Shown: positions 25,870-34,431 of the stretch, in pieces
How positions within the stretch are numbered: the first letter of the stretch is position 1
Layout: each line of letters opens with the position of its first letter
Made by a program: the position numbers and the translations under genes
The notes under the pieces: model-generated
Told to the model about the DNA's origin: nothing
Seen by the model: the letters and a program-made list of their open reading frames with translations, nothing else
Database searches by the model: none
NCBI GenBank assembly: GCA_018676675.1
Contig: JABHEG010000317.1
Location: 1 to 34,440 of the forward strand
DNA from: Lentisphaerota bacterium
GTDB lineage: Bacteria > Verrucomicrobiota > Lentisphaeria > Oligosphaerales > JABHEG01
Direction: 5' to 3'
DNA: 34,440 nucleotides

Positions 25870-26994
25870 ATGACCCAACTCAACGCGGACGGAGCACCGG
25901 GACTCCTGAAGACACAATTGCCCCCGACTGTCTACGCCGTGCCGGGGACTGAATGCAACGTCTATTTCAGCAACGTTCTGCTCGCGATCAATCCATCGAA
26001 CTACGCAATCAACGTGACGTGCGGCAAAGGAGTGCATCAACAGGAACGCTGGGTATTCACGCCCACAGAGGATGATGTGGGAGACTACCCTCTCACGCTG
26101 ACAGTGCATGACGACACAAACACCGTCCTCGCCACCGCTCGAACAATGGTGCGCGTCACCTCAAAGCAGGCCACGGCGGACTTCGGTGTGCTGATGGTTG
26201 GAGACAGCCTCACCCATGCGTCTGTCTACCCCAGACAAGCTCTGGAGAACTGTGAAACGGATGAGCATCTGCAGATCCGGCTGATCGGGTCCCACTGTCC
26301 GCAGGCTGACGAGCCATCCGTTCGCCACGAAGGCTACGGTGGCTGGACGGCAAAGCTGTTTACGTCACATTTCAACGATGATCCCGATTACGAGGGCTAC
26401 CGCGCCTGCAGCCCGTTCCTCTTCCACAACGACCAGGGCGAACTCGAGCTCGACTTCGCCCGATACTGCGAGGAGCAGAATGCGGGAAGTGCACCAGATG
26501 TCGTGACATTTTTCCTCGGTCCGAACGACATCTTCGCCGCTGACGACGCCTCGATCGACGCGGCGGTCACCGAATCGATCGGTCACTTTGACCGCCTGAT
26601 CGAGATGGTACGCGGAGTCGATAGTACGACAGTCATCGGGCTTCTGCTGCCAACGCCCCCCGCAGCCAGCCAGGACGCATTCGGCGCGAACTACGGTTGC
26701 ACGCAGTCACGTTGGCAGTATCGGCGCAACCAGCATCGCATGATCCAGGTGATGCTTGAACGCTTCGCCGACCGCGAGGGTGAAGGGCTGTTTCTCATGC
26801 CGGTGAACGTCAGTATCGATTGCGTCCACGGATTCCCAACACAGGTGGAGCCGGCCAACGCCCGGAGTGATGAAACGGTCCAACGACTCTGTAACGGTGT
26901 GCATCCCTCGGTGTCTGGCTATCGTCAGATCGGCGATGCGGTCTACGCCTGGCTGAAATATCTCGCGTCACTGGAACATCCGGCGGCGAGGTAA
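25870..26994 (+). CDS. SGNH/GDSL-type hydrolase with N-terminal beta-domain
   Basis: A 374-residue protein. ATG 25870 is preferred, with GTGGAG six bases upstream; GTG 25858 is in frame as an alternative. No signal peptide is seen. Residues about 15-100 form an Ig-like beta-domain (YAVPGTECNVYFSNV, VGDYPLTLTVHDDTNTVLATARTMVRV). The SGNH core follows with block I VGDSLTHA (S113), block III LGPNDIF (N219, D220) and block V NGVHPSVSGYRQIGD (H345). The residue three before the His is Asn rather than the usual Asp, so the catalytic triad may be a dyad or altered. Such enzymes commonly deacetylate glycans, consistent with neighbouring glycosidase genes, but the substrate is not known. Confidence 0.82.
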   Translation: MTQLNADGAPGLLKTQLPPTVYAVPGTECNVYFSNVLLAINPSNYAINVTCGKGVHQQERWVFTPTEDDVGDYPLTLTVHDDTNTVLATARTMVRVTSKQATADFGVLMVGDSLTHASVYPRQALENCETDEHLQIRLIGSHCPQADEPSVRHEGYGGWTAKLFTSHFNDDPDYEGYRACSPFLFHNDQGELELDFARYCEEQNAGSAPDVVTFFLGPNDIFAADDASIDAAVTESIGHFDRLIEMVRGVDSTTVIGLLLPTPPAASQDAFGANYGCTQSRWQYRRNQHRMIQVMLERFADREGEGLFLMPVNVSIDCVHGFPTQVEPANARSDETVQRLCNGVHPSVSGYRQIGDAVYAWLKYLASLEHPAAR

Positions 26995-27091
26995 CGGAGC
27001 CTGCCGCGCCGAAGAAGGAACCGAAACCGGCCAACTGATTTCCAGCGGCTCCCCAGCGGGAAACACCGTTCGAGAAAGGAAGACTCCTGAC

Positions 27092-29590
27092 ATGACCACG
27101 GCGAGGCTCCCCACCTTCATCCTCGGTTTGGCGTTCTTTTGGGCCGCCACCGCAACTGCCGCCCCGCTGGTGCTCGTGCGGGACGGACAGGCCCAGGCCA
27201 CCATAGTCATCGACAGTTCCCGCTACCCGCGTACCGAGGACTTGACCAACAAGTGGCAGACCCTCGAACGGACCATCCAGAACATGGCGGATGAGCTCGG
27301 GACATACGTCCGAAAGAGCACCGCAGCCAACCTGCCTGTGGTTGACAGACAGAGCGGAGCATTGCCTCCGGAAGGTGTCCTCCTCCACATTGGCCGGAGC
27401 GCCTACGTCGACGGGTTGCTGGGAGCAGAACTGAGGCGGATTGACCCGACGGGCTACATCATCCGTGCCACGGACGAGCGCAATCTGATTATTGCCGGGC
27501 AGACCCCGGAGGGCACGGAGTTCGGCACCTACGAATTCCTGGAGCGATTTGTGGGCATCCGCTGGCTCATGCCCACCGAAGTCGGTGAACACGTTCCGCG
27601 ACGGTCCCGCCTGAGCATCCCGCGGGATACGGATTTGACCGACGAACCGGCTTTCATGCAAGTTCCGGGAATCGCGTTCAAGCCAACCCACAAAGCGTGG
27701 GCCCGCAAGATGCGCTTCTGGACCCGACTGAATTTCCACCACAGCCTCGTCAAACTCTTCGCCCCGCAGCTGTACAAAGACACGCACCCGGAGTTCTACC
27801 CGCTCAAGCGCCCGGATGACACCAAACGCTACGTGCCGGCCAACAACAAAGACTACCGCTGGCAGCCTTGCTTCACCGCACCCGGGATCGTGGACGAAGC
27901 AGCACGGCGCATCATCGAGTCGCTCGACCTGAATCCGCGCATCATGAGCTACTCGTTCGGGGTCAACGACAGCAACGACTATTGCCAGTGTGAGACCTGC
28001 CGCAAGGAGTACATCAAGGGGGAAAAGTTCCTTGGGTACGCCTCCTATTCCGACTGCTACTTCAGGTTCTGCAATGCCGTCGTGGAGAAGGTGCTTGCCA
28101 AGCATCCTGACACGTGGTTTGGCTTGATCGCCTACAGCCATGTCGGGGCGCCGCCGGTGAAGGTGAAGGTCCACCCGCGGATTGTGCCGTTCATGACCTA
28201 TGACACGATGCAGTTGATCGACTCTTCTCGACGTGAACGCCACGAAACGCTGCTCAAGCGTTGGCAGGAAAAGTGCACGTTCCTCGGACGTTACGATTAC
28301 ACCTACGGCGACCACCACGTTCCCCCGCGGATTTACATCCATCACTGGGCCGATTACGTCCGTTGGGCACGAGACCACAATGTCCGGGCCTGGTATGCCG
28401 AGACCTACCCGTTTTTCGGTGAGGCCCCGAAATATTACGTGATGGCGAAGGTCTGGTGGAATCCTGACCGCGACGTCGACACGATACTCGAAGAATGGTA
28501 CAGGCTCAGCTTCGGCAACGCTGCCGCACCGATGAAAGCCTACTTCGCACACTGGGAGGACTACTGGACCCGCCGAGTCAGGAACACCGGCCTCTTCCTG
28601 GCGCTCAAGAACTCGCAGTACTGCATGGGGAACCCCGGATTCCTCGAAGCGCTCACGCCGGAGGACATCGACAAAGGCGACACACTCATCGCGCAGGCCC
28701 AGGCCTCGGCCGGCACGCCGGAGACAAAGGCCCGGATCGAGGTGATGGCGCTGTCATGGCAGTACTACCGAACCGTGATGAGCGACTTCTTTGCCCGCGG
28801 CAAAGGCGCGAGCCGCCTGTCCACGGACCAGGCTCTGGCGATCCTGAATCTGGACCGGCAAACCCTCGACAGCGGCGTGCAGGTGATGCACAGGAAGATG
28901 AACGAGCACCCGATTCTACCGTTCTCCTGGACTCGCGGCTATCCATACGATTCGTCGCTGCGGCAACCCATCCTGGACGCCGGACAGGCGCTCCTGACGA
29001 ATCCCGACGAGCGTCTGGCGGCGAAGTTCGCCGAAATCGCGAAGGACAGCCCCGCTGAACTGGCAGCCCAGGCGGCCACGTTTCTCACGATCAGCCGCGG
29101 CACAGCGCGCAACGTAGTGCCAAATCCGGGTTTCGAGACCGAGCCCCCCTTAGACGGTTGGTGGGCAGGCACACACTTCGGGACGGGTAACGTCAAGATC
29201 GAGACGGACAAGCCGTACGCGGGTCAGAATACCGTCGTCGTTCGGGCGACGTGGGACGGCTACGGCGGCGTGTTCCGCAAGGATGTGCCCATCACCCCAG
29301 GCAAGTCCTACATCTTCGTGGTTCGGGCGCGCTGGGAAGGCGAACACGCCACAGCAACGGTCTGCAAAATGTTGACACAGTTCTTCGACGCCGATGGCAA
29401 ATTGCTTCCCAAGAGCCTGACCAGCCACAAGTTCTGGCCTGACAGCACCTGGGGTGCTTACCTGCTCCAAACCCCTGTCGCACCGGCAGATGCGGCCAGG
29501 CTCAACGCGCGCGTGGACGCCATGGCCCAGCCCAAGACCGGGCACGCAACCTACTTCGATGAGCTGGGGGTGTACCCACTCGCCAAGTAA
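27092..29590 (+). CDS. Exported DUF4838 glycosidase-like protein with C-terminal binding module
   Basis: An 832-residue protein starting after GAGAAAGGAAGA. The signal peptide is MTTARLPTFILGLAFFWAATATAA. A GH67-type N-terminal domain (about 25-180) includes GTEFGTYEFLERFVGIRWLMPTEVGE. The DUF4838 core has the Cys motif NDSNDYCQCETC (about 292-303) and HHSLVKLFAP, IYIHHWADYVRWA and a helical region (about 470-650). A final CBM4/9-like sandwich opens with NVVPNPGFETEPPLDGW (about 672). It differs from the other two copies in lacking both the CBM9-like and the GH2-N-like inserts. It is the third DUF4838 paralogue within 25 kb and shares a strand with its neighbours on either side. Its function is presumably in uronic-acid-containing glycan cleavage. 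Confidence 0.87.
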   Translation: MTTARLPTFILGLAFFWAATATAAPLVLVRDGQAQATIVIDSSRYPRTEDLTNKWQTLERTIQNMADELGTYVRKSTAANLPVVDRQSGALPPEGVLLHIGRSAYVDGLLGAELRRIDPTGYIIRATDERNLIIAGQTPEGTEFGTYEFLERFVGIRWLMPTEVGEHVPRRSRLSIPRDTDLTDEPAFMQVPGIAFKPTHKAWARKMRFWTRLNFHHSLVKLFAPQLYKDTHPEFYPLKRPDDTKRYVPANNKDYRWQPCFTAPGIVDEAARRIIESLDLNPRIMSYSFGVNDSNDYCQCETCRKEYIKGEKFLGYASYSDCYFRFCNAVVEKVLAKHPDTWFGLIAYSHVGAPPVKVKVHPRIVPFMTYDTMQLIDSSRRERHETLLKRWQEKCTFLGRYDYTYGDHHVPPRIYIHHWADYVRWARDHNVRAWYAETYPFFGEAPKYYVMAKVWWNPDRDVDTILEEWYRLSFGNAAAPMKAYFAHWEDYWTRRVRNTGLFLALKNSQYCMGNPGFLEALTPEDIDKGDTLIAQAQASAGTPETKARIEVMALSWQYYRTVMSDFFARGKGASRLSTDQALAILNLDRQTLDSGVQVMHRKMNEHPILPFSWTRGYPYDSSLRQPILDAGQALLTNPDERLAAKFAEIAKDSPAELAAQAATFLTISRGTARNVVPNPGFETEPPLDGWWAGTHFGTGNVKIETDKPYAGQNTVVVRATWDGYGGVFRKDVPITPGKSYIFVVRARWEGEHATATVCKMLTQFFDADGKLLPKSLTSHKFWPDSTWGAYLLQTPVAPADAARLNARVDAMAQPKTGHATYFDELGVYPLAK

Positions 29591-29677
29591 GCCGGCCCCA
29601 GAACATCGCCGAAGATCTCGAGCGGAACGGTATCCGCATGTTCTTCACGTTACTTTCAGGTGACATAGGCAAGGCTT

Positions 29678-29882
29678 CTAGCCTAGTCAATTCACGCGTT
29701 CCTGGAGAACGCCTGAATTGATTACCCGAAGAGCTTCGACGTGAGCGCCTTGGGCGCTCGTGCTCAGGGCTAGCCTTGAGCAAGTGACGCGTAGTGGAAC
29801 GCGTCGGAACTTGTGGCGCAATTGTCTGCGGCGCAAGTGGATTGTGAGTGAAGCGGTGAGCTTCGCGAATAATCCAGGCTAG
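29678..29882 (+). ncRNA. Candidate multi-hairpin structured RNA (unrecognised family)
   Basis: P1: CTAGCCT 29678-29684 with AGGCTAG 29876-29882 closes the element. Inside it are these stems. H1 at 29687-29721: 8 and 6 pairs separated by C-C, loop CTGGA. H2 at 29727-29738: CGAA/TTCG. H3 at 29743-29759: GAGCGCC/GGCGCTC. H4 at 29762-29781: 8 pairs, loop CTAG. H5 at 29785-29806: GACGCGT/ACGCGTC plus a wobble. H6 at 29809-29838: 11 pairs, one G-G mismatch. H7 at 29839-29875: 14 pairs around a tandem G-A/G-A mismatch. Spacers are mostly 0-4 bases. The wobbles in H4, H5, H6 and H7 are G-U only on the plus strand. No T-tract follows, and the next gene starts 43 bases later, so a long leader or a processed RNA are both possible. 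I do not recognise the family. Confidence 0.7.
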
Positions 29883-29925
29883 CATCACACTGGGTCAAAT
29901 GGCGGCCAGTTCGAAAGGCGGGACA

Positions 29926-31716
29926 ATGGCAACAGGAACAGGTGACGGAACGAATCAAGGCACGGCCAGCAGGGCGGGTGAATGGGCGCTGAAGGTCCTG
30001 GGGGCGTTCGTGATTCTCGAGCCAATCTGGATGCTGCTGCCATTCGCCGGTTTCCTCTACGGGTCAGTACTCCGCATTGAGAACTTGAACCGTGCCCCTT
30101 CGACGGCGTGGCTCACGCACTTTGTCTTCCCTGTGCTGACTTTGGGCTGGCTCGGTCCGGCAATGGTGGTGCTCGGCTTTGGGGTGTTCTGCGTCGGAGC
30201 ATCCCAGATCTACTCGGCGAAGTGGCGCAAGAGCGGCCTGGTCTCGAACGGATTGTACGCGATCGTGCGCCACCCACAGTACATCTCGCTCACACTCTTC
30301 GGCATCGGCATCCTCCTGACCTGGGGGCGGGCCATGACGTTTATCGCGTTCTTCGTCATGATGTTCCTCTACTATTTCCTGTCCAAGAGCGAGGAGCGCA
30401 ACTGCCGACGCCTGTTCGGGGACGCCTACGAGGCCTACCGCGAACGCACGTCGTTCATCATCCCCGGCGACCGTGTGCTGCGACCGTTCGGCACATGGTT
30501 AGGGAGCTTGGGCCTCCCCGCACCGGTTCGCGTCGCAATCGGATTGGCAGTCACGTTGGCCACCTGTTTCGCCCTGATGTGGCTGATCGGCCAAGCCAAA
30601 AGCCACCACCTTCACGTGCCGCACATGGTGGCAACCGTGCAGTTCGAACGTCCGGCAACACAGGCACCGGAGCCATTGATGACGAGCGACGAGGGTGGCG
30701 GAATTCCGTTCGTGCAATCCGGCCGACTTGCCGTTGTGCGAGGTCCGCACCGGAACGCCCACGCACCGGGCTTCGCGGAGCGCCTCATCCAGCGCTTGCG
30801 AAGCTCGCGGAAACTCGCCTCATTCCTGTCGTTCCTGGATGATGGCAACTCAGATGTGGCCATCATCTTCTGCGGCTCTCATGGAGGCGATCGGTTGCAG
30901 GGCAAGGCGCCCGGGCATCGCGCTAACCCGGACGGCCGCGGGCCGCTCCCGGACGAGGCGGGCCCAGCCCGCACACGGCTCGTCCTGATGCGCTGCGAGT
31001 TAGCCGAAGGAAAGACAGTTGCGGATGCACTTGCCGACAAAGGAAACCGCAGGATTGTGCGCGCCTGCATTGCCGTCGCCAACCTGGGCACCCCTGAGGA
31101 TGCCGAAATCGTGGAAGAGGACGGACGCACACGCGGCCCCGGCTTCCCGGGCGACGAGCGTTGGGACGACCTGACCAGACGTTTTGCTGAGCTTCCGGGT
31201 ACGGCGGCATCGACACTGGCGACGGCAGCGTCGATTGCAGAGGGCCACACTTGTGCAGCGCTTGTGTTGGTCCAAGCCCCAATCCTGCGCACGCGTCTGG
31301 ACCCGCCCTTCGCGAAAGAAATCCTCAGCCGTCTCGCGGGCTCAGCGCAATTCAGAGAGCACCTGCAAACATCGGGGGCCGGCGGGGACGTGGTCGCTGT
31401 TGCCTTCCCGCGTCCCGGCCCTAACTGGTACCGAGAGCACCATGGTGATCCCCAAGTCAGTGTCCTCGTCGTGCTCGCCCGTGTGCCGGACCCAGAAAAG
31501 CTGGACGCCATCTTCAAATCGGGGGAACGCGAGCTCACGGGTGCCTTCATTGCAGACATTGACCTCAAGATCTCCCACGACCAAGACTGCGTGACGAGCG
31601 TGGCCACCGTGGGGCCGCGCCGCGACCTGGAACAACGGTGGCGCTTCTTCCTCAGCGGGATCGGCGGCGGCCTGAAGAGCCACGGGCACCGCCATGCCAC
31701 CGGCAAAGCCAATTGA
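29926..31716 (+). CDS. Integral-membrane isoprenylcysteine methyltransferase-like protein with long soluble C-terminal domain
   Basis: A 596-residue protein. ATG 29926 follows AAAGGCGGGAC; an upstream in-frame ATG at 29899 lacks a ribosome site. Residues about 20-170 hold four or five membrane segments and the ICMT/phospholipid-methyltransferase signature GLYAIVRHPQYISLTLFGIG (RHPQY about 115-119) followed by EERN and FGDAYEAYRERTSFIIP. Such proteins methylate carboxyl or amine groups on lipid-linked substrates using S-adenosylmethionine. One more membrane segment lies at about 203-222. From about residue 230 to the end a soluble domain of some 360 residues has no family I recognise. It contains DVAIIFCGSHGGDR and an internally repeated alpha/beta pattern. 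The gene follows the structured RNA at 29678-29882 and may be controlled by it. Confidence 0.7.
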   Translation: MATGTGDGTNQGTASRAGEWALKVLGAFVILEPIWMLLPFAGFLYGSVLRIENLNRAPSTAWLTHFVFPVLTLGWLGPAMVVLGFGVFCVGASQIYSAKWRKSGLVSNGLYAIVRHPQYISLTLFGIGILLTWGRAMTFIAFFVMMFLYYFLSKSEERNCRRLFGDAYEAYRERTSFIIPGDRVLRPFGTWLGSLGLPAPVRVAIGLAVTLATCFALMWLIGQAKSHHLHVPHMVATVQFERPATQAPEPLMTSDEGGGIPFVQSGRLAVVRGPHRNAHAPGFAERLIQRLRSSRKLASFLSFLDDGNSDVAIIFCGSHGGDRLQGKAPGHRANPDGRGPLPDEAGPARTRLVLMRCELAEGKTVADALADKGNRRIVRACIAVANLGTPEDAEIVEEDGRTRGPGFPGDERWDDLTRRFAELPGTAASTLATAASIAEGHTCAALVLVQAPILRTRLDPPFAKEILSRLAGSAQFREHLQTSGAGGDVVAVAFPRPGPNWYREHHGDPQVSVLVVLARVPDPEKLDAIFKSGERELTGAFIADIDLKISHDQDCVTSVATVGPRRDLEQRWRFFLSGIGGGLKSHGHRHATGKAN

Positions 31717-31722
31717 GATCAC

Positions 31723-31746
31723 GGGGCGGACGCAGCCGTGCGCCCC
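31723..31746 (+). terminator. Hairpin just after the methyltransferase-like gene
   Basis: GGGGCG (31723-31728) and CGCCCC (31741-31746) form a 6-bp GC stem six bases after the stop. An overlapping alternative CACGG / CCGTG exists, and a second hairpin CGGGGC-AACC-GCCCCG lies at 31785-31800. Neither has a T-tract. Confidence 0.35.
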
Positions 31747-32088
31747 ACCGCCAGGACGGCCGTGGGAAGGACGATCTGCCGGACCGGGGCAACCGCCCCG
31801 TCAACGACCAGGCTCTCGCTGCCGCTTCGGCCCTTCTTTGGCAAGTCCGTGCTTGATATGACACCGCCCTCAACCATATTCGCGGTACCTGCCGATCTCC
31901 GAACCACAATCGCGATGGGAACGCGACGGACTCGTCTAACCGACAACGGCGGCCGCACGCATGTAGCTTCTGCGAGGGGCATGTGCGCTGCCACAAAACG
32001 AGGGCCTCTGTCTCGTTGAAGACGGACCACATGCTTGACAGAATCGTGCCCCGGGAACACTGAGGTCTGCGTGATGGAGGAAGAAGAC
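31747..32088. other. Intergenic region without a supported gene
   Basis: Apart from the hairpin at 31785-31800, I see no gene. On the minus strand, 31719-31860 gives coding-looking text (VVDGAVAPVRQIVLPTAVLAVG) in one frame, but it lacks a start and ribosome site and extends through low-complexity sequence. It may be a decayed gene end. The ribosome site of the next gene (GGAGG, 32076-32080) closes the region. Confidence 0.4.
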
Positions 32089-33882
32089 ATGCCGGTCAGC
32101 CTGCTCTGTGGAATGCACCTTCCCAGAAGATTCGCCATAGTCTTCGCCTGTCTTGCAGCTTCGGTCGCCAGCTCGGTAACGGCGGCGCCCCTAACGCTTC
32201 ATCCGGAGGCCGACGTCCTGCCGACCAAGCAGCAAGGTCCCTTCGTCACCCTTGGCGATGGCAGTGTCCTGTGCATTGGCACAACGCATGCCTTCATCAG
32301 TGTTGACGAGGGCACAAGTTGGGTATCCCATCGCCTGTTCGACGACACGGGTACGTACCGGGTGAGCAATGAACGTGCACTGCTCCGAACCCGTGATGGC
32401 GTGATCGTCTCGGCTTGGATGAATCTTGCCGAAATGCGGCGCCCGGAGCCCAGGCGTTGGGAGGGCGACGAAGCAGTCTTCCGCCAGTGGGTCTTGCCCA
32501 CCTACGTTTGCCGGAGTCTGGACGACGGCAAGACCTGGGAAACGCCCGTCAAGATCAACATGCCATGGTGTGGTTGCATCCATTCCATAATCGAGACGCG
32601 CAACGGCCGCCTCGTCCTTGCCGCTCAGGAGATCATCCCGGCCTGGCGCCACGCGGGATGCACCTTCGTGTCGAACGACAAGGGCAAGACCTGGCGCAAG
32701 AGCAATATCCTCGACATCGGCGTCGGGCACCATGACCACGCCGGATCGATCGAGGGAACGTTGGTCGAGCGTGCCGACGGCTCCATCTACCAACTCCTCC
32801 GAACCGAAACGGGGTACCTCTACGAAGCCACGTCGACAGACGGTGGGTTGACCTGGGAGAACTTCGGTCGTTCGAGCATTCGATCGGTCACCTGCTGTGC
32901 ACAGTTGTACCGGCTTGCCGATAGGCGCATCGCCCTGCTCTGGAATCATCCGGTACGCCATCGTCCCGCAGACCGGAGTAGCCGTGAAGAGCTCTCCATC
33001 GCGTTCTCCACAGACGAGTGCCGCACGTGGTCAGCCCCGGTTGTGATCGCCGCCAACTACATCCGGCCGGACGCGGGCAAGGGAAGGCCCTGGGTGTCCT
33101 ATCCGTACCTCTACGAACGCCGCCCGGGCGAGTTCTGGGTCACCACAATGCAGGGCGGACTGCGCATGAAGATTGACCAGTCCGACATCGTGGCCCAACC
33201 CGTGGTTCAGCCCGACGTGATCGTTGTGATTGGCGATTCCACTGCCGCCATCAGACAGCGCGAAGTCGGGGCTGTCTATGCCGATCGCGTTCAGGCGGCA
33301 TTGCGGGAGGAAGGCAGCAAGCTCCTAGTTGTGAATGCCGCCGTGAGCGGGGACACGAGTGACAGTGTCCAGGCGCGCTTCAAAGAACACGTCCTCAATC
33401 TCGCCCCGAAGCTGGTTGTGTTTCAGTTCGGCATGAACGATTCGGTCTACGACGTGTGGAAGAAGCCGCCGGCGAAGCATACACGCGTGCCGGTTGAGCG
33501 GTTCGGGCAGAACCTGCGCTCAATGGTCGAACAGGTCCGTAGCAACGGCGGCAAAGTGGTGCTGATGACACCGTCTCCCGTACGCTGGACGGATACCTTG
33601 CGCAGGCTCTACGGCAAGTCCCCGTATGACGTGAGCAAGCCACGGGGCTTTGAGCAGGCGGGCCTCCTTCATTTCAGCACTGCTGTCCGCAAGGTGGCGA
33701 CCGAAACCGGCGTGCCTCTGGTCGATGTCTTCAGGCTATTCGAGGGCCAGGCGAAGGAGGATGGCGGCACGGTCGCTGATTTCCTGGTGCCCACGGGCAT
33801 CTCCGCAGTCAACGATGAGGGGCATGCACTGATCGCCGCCGACCTGCTCCCGATCATCCGTCGTGAGCTTGGACCCAAATGA
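32089..33882 (+). CDS. Exported sialidase-like propeller fused to an SGNH hydrolase
   Basis: A 597-residue protein. GGAGGAAG lies eight bases before ATG 32089; an earlier ATG at 32074 overlaps that site and is less likely. The signal peptide is about residues 12-37. The N-terminal half is a BNR/Asp-box propeller with SVDEGTSW, SLDDGKTW, SNDKGKTW, STDGGLTW and the degenerate STDECRTW, as in exo-sialidases and related propellers. The C-terminal half (about 375-597) is a complete SGNH hydrolase: VIGDSTAAI (S384), FGMNDS (N450, D451) and NDEGHALIA with the D576-x-x-H579 pair. The fusion suggests one protein that removes an acyl group and then the sugar, for instance from O-acetylated sialic or related acids. 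That activity is inferred, and the propeller could bind rather than cleave. It sits 17 bases before another SGNH-like gene. Confidence 0.82.
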   Translation: MPVSLLCGMHLPRRFAIVFACLAASVASSVTAAPLTLHPEADVLPTKQQGPFVTLGDGSVLCIGTTHAFISVDEGTSWVSHRLFDDTGTYRVSNERALLRTRDGVIVSAWMNLAEMRRPEPRRWEGDEAVFRQWVLPTYVCRSLDDGKTWETPVKINMPWCGCIHSIIETRNGRLVLAAQEIIPAWRHAGCTFVSNDKGKTWRKSNILDIGVGHHDHAGSIEGTLVERADGSIYQLLRTETGYLYEATSTDGGLTWENFGRSSIRSVTCCAQLYRLADRRIALLWNHPVRHRPADRSSREELSIAFSTDECRTWSAPVVIAANYIRPDAGKGRPWVSYPYLYERRPGEFWVTTMQGGLRMKIDQSDIVAQPVVQPDVIVVIGDSTAAIRQREVGAVYADRVQAALREEGSKLLVVNAAVSGDTSDSVQARFKEHVLNLAPKLVVFQFGMNDSVYDVWKKPPAKHTRVPVERFGQNLRSMVEQVRSNGGKVVLMTPSPVRWTDTLRRLYGKSPYDVSKPRGFEQAGLLHFSTAVRKVATETGVPLVDVFRLFEGQAKEDGGTVADFLVPTGISAVNDEGHALIAADLLPIIRRELGPK

Positions 33883-33899
33883 CACCAAGGAGATAGTAG

Positions 33900-34431
33900 A
33901 TGCACAAGATCATAAACGCAGTCACCCCGATCCTCGGGCTGGCGACAGCGTGCATCGGCATGGCGACGGAGGCGGCTGACGACGACCGTCTGGTGATGCT
34001 TGGCAATTCCATGCAGGGCTGCGGCATCGATTTCCCGCGACTTTCCAAGGCGATCGGGCACAGAGTCAAATCGCAGGTAAGCGGGGGTGTGATGTCGGCA
34101 CACAAGTTCGCCATGCTCTGGAACGTTGCGCACGGTACAAACAAGCCGAAGGTCGTGATCGTCGTGTTCCGGCTCGGCAACATCACCCATCCTAAGATTC
34201 GCGTCACCGGTAAGTACGGGGCGAAGCTGAAGGCGATACTGAAGGACCCCGAGCTTGAGCGCATTGTCAACGAGCTCGCGTACTCGGACAAAGGGGACTC
34301 CCCCCGGGGGCAATGCCGTCAACTTAAGCGGGCAGAATGCCATGGCACCTGTTGCGGCGCAGGCGGTTAGCGCTATATTGGCAGTGTCTCAGGTGGGCGC
34401 CGAACAGTGCAAGCCAGCAAGTAAGGAGTGA
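33900..34431 (+). pseudogene. SGNH-like 'GNS'-type exported protein with a frame break at a C6G5 run
   Basis: ATG 33900 follows AAGGAG seven bases upstream. A signal peptide (about 1-26) is followed by an alpha/beta start LVMLGNSMQGCGIDF, the GNS variant of SGNH block I seen in families of uncertain catalytic status. Next comes a strand KVVIVVFRLGNI and then VTGKYGAKLKAI. As read, the frame runs through C6G5 (34300-34310) into a Cys-rich, non-family tail ending at 34370. Removing one C gives SDKGDSPGGNAVNLSGQNAM and then an Ala/Val-rich helix to TGA 34429-34431, about 176 residues. This is far more protein-like. The break may be an assembly error, a mutation or, less likely, a +1 shift. An AAGGAG overlaps the restored end (34423-34428), suggesting another gene beyond the window. 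Confidence 0.65.

Noticed and set aside
29678..29882. Integron attC array or CRISPR-like array as an explanation for the multi-hairpin region
   Set aside because: There are no repeated core/inverse-core sites, no equal-length spacers and no repeat unit. The hairpins differ in sequence, and the wobbles favour RNA rather than folded DNA.
31719..32138. Minus-strand open frame as a gene opposite the start of the sialidase-SGNH gene
   Set aside because: It overlaps the signal-peptide region and ribosome site of a well-supported plus-strand gene and has no family resemblance or ribosome site of its own.
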